This document shows positions 61,657 through 64,000 of a stretch of 64,000 nucleotides of DNA, in pieces. The stretch covers positions 744,001 through 808,000 of the forward strand of contig NZ_CP048113.1 in assembly GCF_010093065.1 (NCBI RefSeq). Direction: 5' to 3'. This stretch comes from Chitinophaga agri. GTDB taxonomy: Bacteria; Bacteroidota; Bacteroidia; Chitinophagales; Chitinophagaceae. Each line of letters opens with the position of its first letter. Position 1 is the stretch's first letter. The notes beneath the pieces are model-generated. The model was given only the letters and a program-made list of their open reading frames with translations, made no database searches and had not been told where the DNA came from. The position numbers were made by a program, and so were the translations under genes.

Positions 61657-64000
61657 ATGAATTTAGAGAGGCAAATTAGGCAGTTCTTAAAAGGAGCATT
61701 GTTTTTTTTATTGGCATACCTGCCACAGTTAACCCATGCACAGACAGGAGGACAGATTACATTAAAGCGAATACTGGATGGTGCTAAAGGACAATTAGCT
61801 CCCGACTCCGCTACTACGGTGTCAGATACCGCTTATTTTAACAGTGGTCCTGCTGGCCGGCTGGATACTCCCTATCAGGTAAAGAATATTATCACCTTCA
61901 GTATCAATGAATATGCAAAGGTGGTGTTGCCGGACTCATTCCGTGTGACCGCCAATCTGCGTATTTATTATACGCTGCCCGATCTCTCCGTGGATTCTGC
62001 TGATCAAAGCTTCTTGATCAATTATGGTACTGCAGGTACCTATACGATGCGTAGTAGTTTTGTGTTTAAAGGCGCTCACCGTGTAAACGTGAAGGTATTA
62101 GGTGTTACTATTATAGAAGGTAATACAAATACAGCAGCAAGCAGGACTACAAATACTGTATCTACCGATATTTTATCTGCACTGTTGGTAACGAATGAGA
62201 TGGAGGTACATCCGGTCTATAAATTATCCTGTATGGCAGATGCGGTTAAGAGTGTTAGCCAGAATATCGACAGCGTGATTAAGACAGGTGAGTTGGAAGT
62301 TAACTGGCCTGTAATGACAGGTGCAGATGTGTATGATCTGGAGTGGGCATATATTGATCAAAGCGCCTTATCTGATGGTCGTTATGGAGATCCTTCTAAT
62401 CCATCTGCTACATTGATATTTGAGAACAATACTACCCGTGTTACGATATCTGCTAATAGCTACAGCATACCATTATTGTACGATGCTCCTGGTACACTTT
62501 ATTATCGTGTCAGAGGAGTGCAGGAGAAGGCAGGTTATCGGCGTATAGAGACGGACTGGAGTTCCAATACTTCCAATGGCCTCGGAGTTTATCAATATGG
62601 TGGACATGAACCCAATCTTAACTGGCAGTCCTCTATATCCTTTTCCGAAGATGGAAAGCGTAAGGTGACAGTTAGCTATTATGATGGTAGTTTAAAGAAC
62701 CGCCAGATAGTGACTAAAGATAACACAACGAATACGATAATTGCTGCAGAGACTTTATATGATTATCAGGGACGGCCTACCATACAGGTAATGCCCGCAC
62801 CAACATTAAATAAAATACTGAGTTACGCCCATAATCTGAACGCAGCCTTAAACGGTGCAGAGTATGACAAAGACCAGTATGATGTACTCGCCAGTCCGGA
62901 GAGTTATCTGAATGCCTCTGCAGCACAGATGAGCAGTCAGTCAGGCGCTAATCAATATTACTCGCCGAATAATCCTGAGAAAAGTATTGGGTATAACCAA
63001 TACATTCCTGATGCGGACGGTTATGCGTTTTCAGAAATTGAGTATACCGCTGATAATACAGGACGTATTTCGCGTCAGGGAGAGATAGGTAGGACCTTTA
63101 AGCTAGGTAGTGGTCATGAGACAAAGTACAGCTATAATACTCCTACTAAGAATGAACTATATGCGCTGTTTGGTACAGAGGTGGGTGATGTGACACACTA
63201 TTTTAAAAATACAGTAACTGATGGTAATGGTCAGACGACTGTTACCTATTTGGATATGCATAACCGGACTATTGCTACCGCATTAGCTGGTGTGCCGGAG
63301 AATGGTGGTTTAGAGAATTTATCTTCTTTAAATAGCATTGTAGTAACAGATACAGTATCGGGTGCAGAGAACGCCATCATAGAAGGTAACCGGATAACCA
63401 GTCGTAAGGAACATTTCGCTACGCAGGGAGATAGTGTCAGATTTGTTTATGAGCTGACTCCACCGGTCTTACAAAAACAGAACTGCAAGGATACAGCTAT
63501 CTGCTACACTGGTATGTATGATCTGGAGATCCGTATCACAGATGATGTATTTAGCCAGCACCTGCCAGGTGGCAAACCAGTGGATACTGTGTTACGGGCT
63601 AAGCTGGACACAATCAGTGTAGACTGTGATCAGCCTGTTAAACCGATCCGTTTAGCATTCAGTCTCTGGCTGGATAAGGGTAGCTATACTTTTACGAAGA
63701 CATTAACGATCAGTCAGGCTGCGATGGATTACTATCGTGATAGCGTGTTCCTGAAAAGTAATGTATGTAAGAGCTATGAGCAGATCCTGGAAGAACAAAA
63801 GGCGATACAACGTACGATCCCATGTGAGCCTGACTGTGCGAGCTGTCTGGCGGGTATCGGCCTCTGGGAAGAGTACCGTATCCGTTATATGACTGATAAT
63901 GGTTACGTAGGTGATAGTGTCAACTACCGCGCAGAAGCATGGGCATCGTATAATGAAGCGTTGGCAACCTGTAACGAGTTATGTGGTAAAGGTACGGAGA
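61657..64000 (+). CDS. Second giant RHS protein, N-terminal part (runs off window)
   Basis: The frame is open from the ATG at 61657 to the end of the window, 781 codons, with no stop. It is a tandem paralogue of the 51293 gene: the signal peptide region (FFLLAYLPQLTHAQTGG), the DUF6443-like YYDGSLKNRQIVTKDN, and the cysteine-rich CEPDCASCLAG all recur in order. The first 1.4 kb is clearly diverged, while from about 63150 it is almost identical to the first copy. Its own effector domain is beyond the window, so specificity is unknown. It starts 457 bp after the Sel1-like gene. Confidence 0.9.
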   Translation, partial: MNLERQIRQFLKGALFFLLAYLPQLTHAQTGGQITLKRILDGAKGQLAPDSATTVSDTAYFNSGPAGRLDTPYQVKNIITFSINEYAKVVLPDSFRVTANLRIYYTLPDLSVDSADQSFLINYGTAGTYTMRSSFVFKGAHRVNVKVLGVTIIEGNTNTAASRTTNTVSTDILSALLVTNEMEVHPVYKLSCMADAVKSVSQNIDSVIKTGELEVNWPVMTGADVYDLEWAYIDQSALSDGRYGDPSNPSATLIFENNTTRVTISANSYSIPLLYDAPGTLYYRVRGVQEKAGYRRIETDWSSNTSNGLGVYQYGGHEPNLNWQSSISFSEDGKRKVTVSYYDGSLKNRQIVTKDNTTNTIIAAETLYDYQGRPTIQVMPAPTLNKILSYAHNLNAALNGAEYDKDQYDVLASPESYLNASAAQMSSQSGANQYYSPNNPEKSIGYNQYIPDADGYAFSEIEYTADNTGRISRQGEIGRTFKLGSGHETKYSYNTPTKNELYALFGTEVGDVTHYFKNTVTDGNGQTTVTYLDMHNRTIATALAGVPENGGLENLSSLNSIVVTDTVSGAENAIIEGNRITSRKEHFATQGDSVRFVYELTPPVLQKQNCKDTAICYTGMYDLEIRITDDVFSQHLPGGKPVDTVLRAKLDTISVDCDQPVKPIRLAFSLWLDKGSYTFTKTLTISQAAMDYYRDSVFLKSNVCKSYEQILEEQKAIQRTIPCEPDCASCLAGIGLWEEYRIRYMTDNGYVGDSVNYRAEAWASYNEALATCNELCGKGTE
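63150..64000 (+). repeat. Long near-identical repeat, second copy (inside RHS gene 2)
   Basis: Matches 52786-53636 without gaps, about 98% identical by eye, whereas upstream sequence of the same genes is much more different. It continues past the window end. Confidence 0.85.

Noticed and set aside
1..64000. CRISPR arrays, tRNA, rRNA, transposase genes, prophage structural operon
   Set aside because: None seen. The tail-fibre-like genes have Sec signal peptides and no capsid, tail or lysis genes nearby, so they are not a prophage.

Overview
The window looks like a chromosomal segment of a Bacteroidota species, most likely a Chitinophaga-type soil or gliding member of the Chitinophagaceae. The grounds are Bacteroidota promoters (TTG/TTTG, 18-19 bp, TAnnTTTG), absence of clear Shine-Dalgarno sequences, very large secreted RHS proteins, a TonB-dependent receptor, DUF4132 and DUF1493 proteins, and lipoprotein and glycosidase genes of the type common in that family. 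I see no rRNA, tRNA, CRISPR array or insertion sequence.

Layout. 1-6.5 kb: an AraC regulator (cut by the left edge) divergent from an aldehyde dehydrogenase/DUF779 pair, a convergent GH5 glycosidase, an SDR-type protein, a DUF1493 protein with a decayed ORF behind it, and an unknown protein. 6.8-11.5 kb: an RHS polymorphic toxin with a translationally coupled putative immunity gene. 11.9-21.4 kb: a molybdenum-hydroxylase operon (IorA-like 2Fe-2S subunit, IorB-like Mo subunit, diheme cytochrome c, XdhC, MocA-like cytidylyltransferase, MoaA, and a ModE-type regulator), then a terminator and a TonB-dependent receptor. 21.5-33.2 kb: an AraC regulator under a long palindrome, DUF6965, a DUF4132 giant with a small partner, YwbE, a bacteriophytochrome kinase, a GH16 lipoprotein, a phosphodiester glycosidase remnant, a glycolipid-binding-domain protein and a small lipoprotein. 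33.3-64 kb: one very long co-oriented secreted/surface locus ending in RHS proteins.

Two systems stand out. First, two copies of CGTTAT-N12-ATAACG, the architecture of ModE operators, lie upstream of the Mo-hydroxylase operon (11946-11969) and directly before the TonB receptor (18803-18826), with a ModE-type gene between them. This suggests a self-contained molybdate regulon in which the TonB receptor imports molybdate or a molybdate chelate across the outer membrane. Second, the 33.5-60 kb locus combines an outer-membrane barrel with a long coiled coil, an Ig-like protein, a PA14/SpvB-like giant, a 1161-aa adhesin-like protein, two phage-tail-fibre-like proteins with S74 chaperone ends, and a 2821-aa RHS protein with a lipase-like C-terminal effector and a lipoprotein immunity candidate. 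Downstream are an orphan toxin tip, another immunity-like gene and a second, mosaic RHS copy that runs off the window. It resembles an undescribed contact-dependent surface-delivery apparatus with an expandable toxin array.

All functions are inferred from sequence read by eye; no database search was possible.
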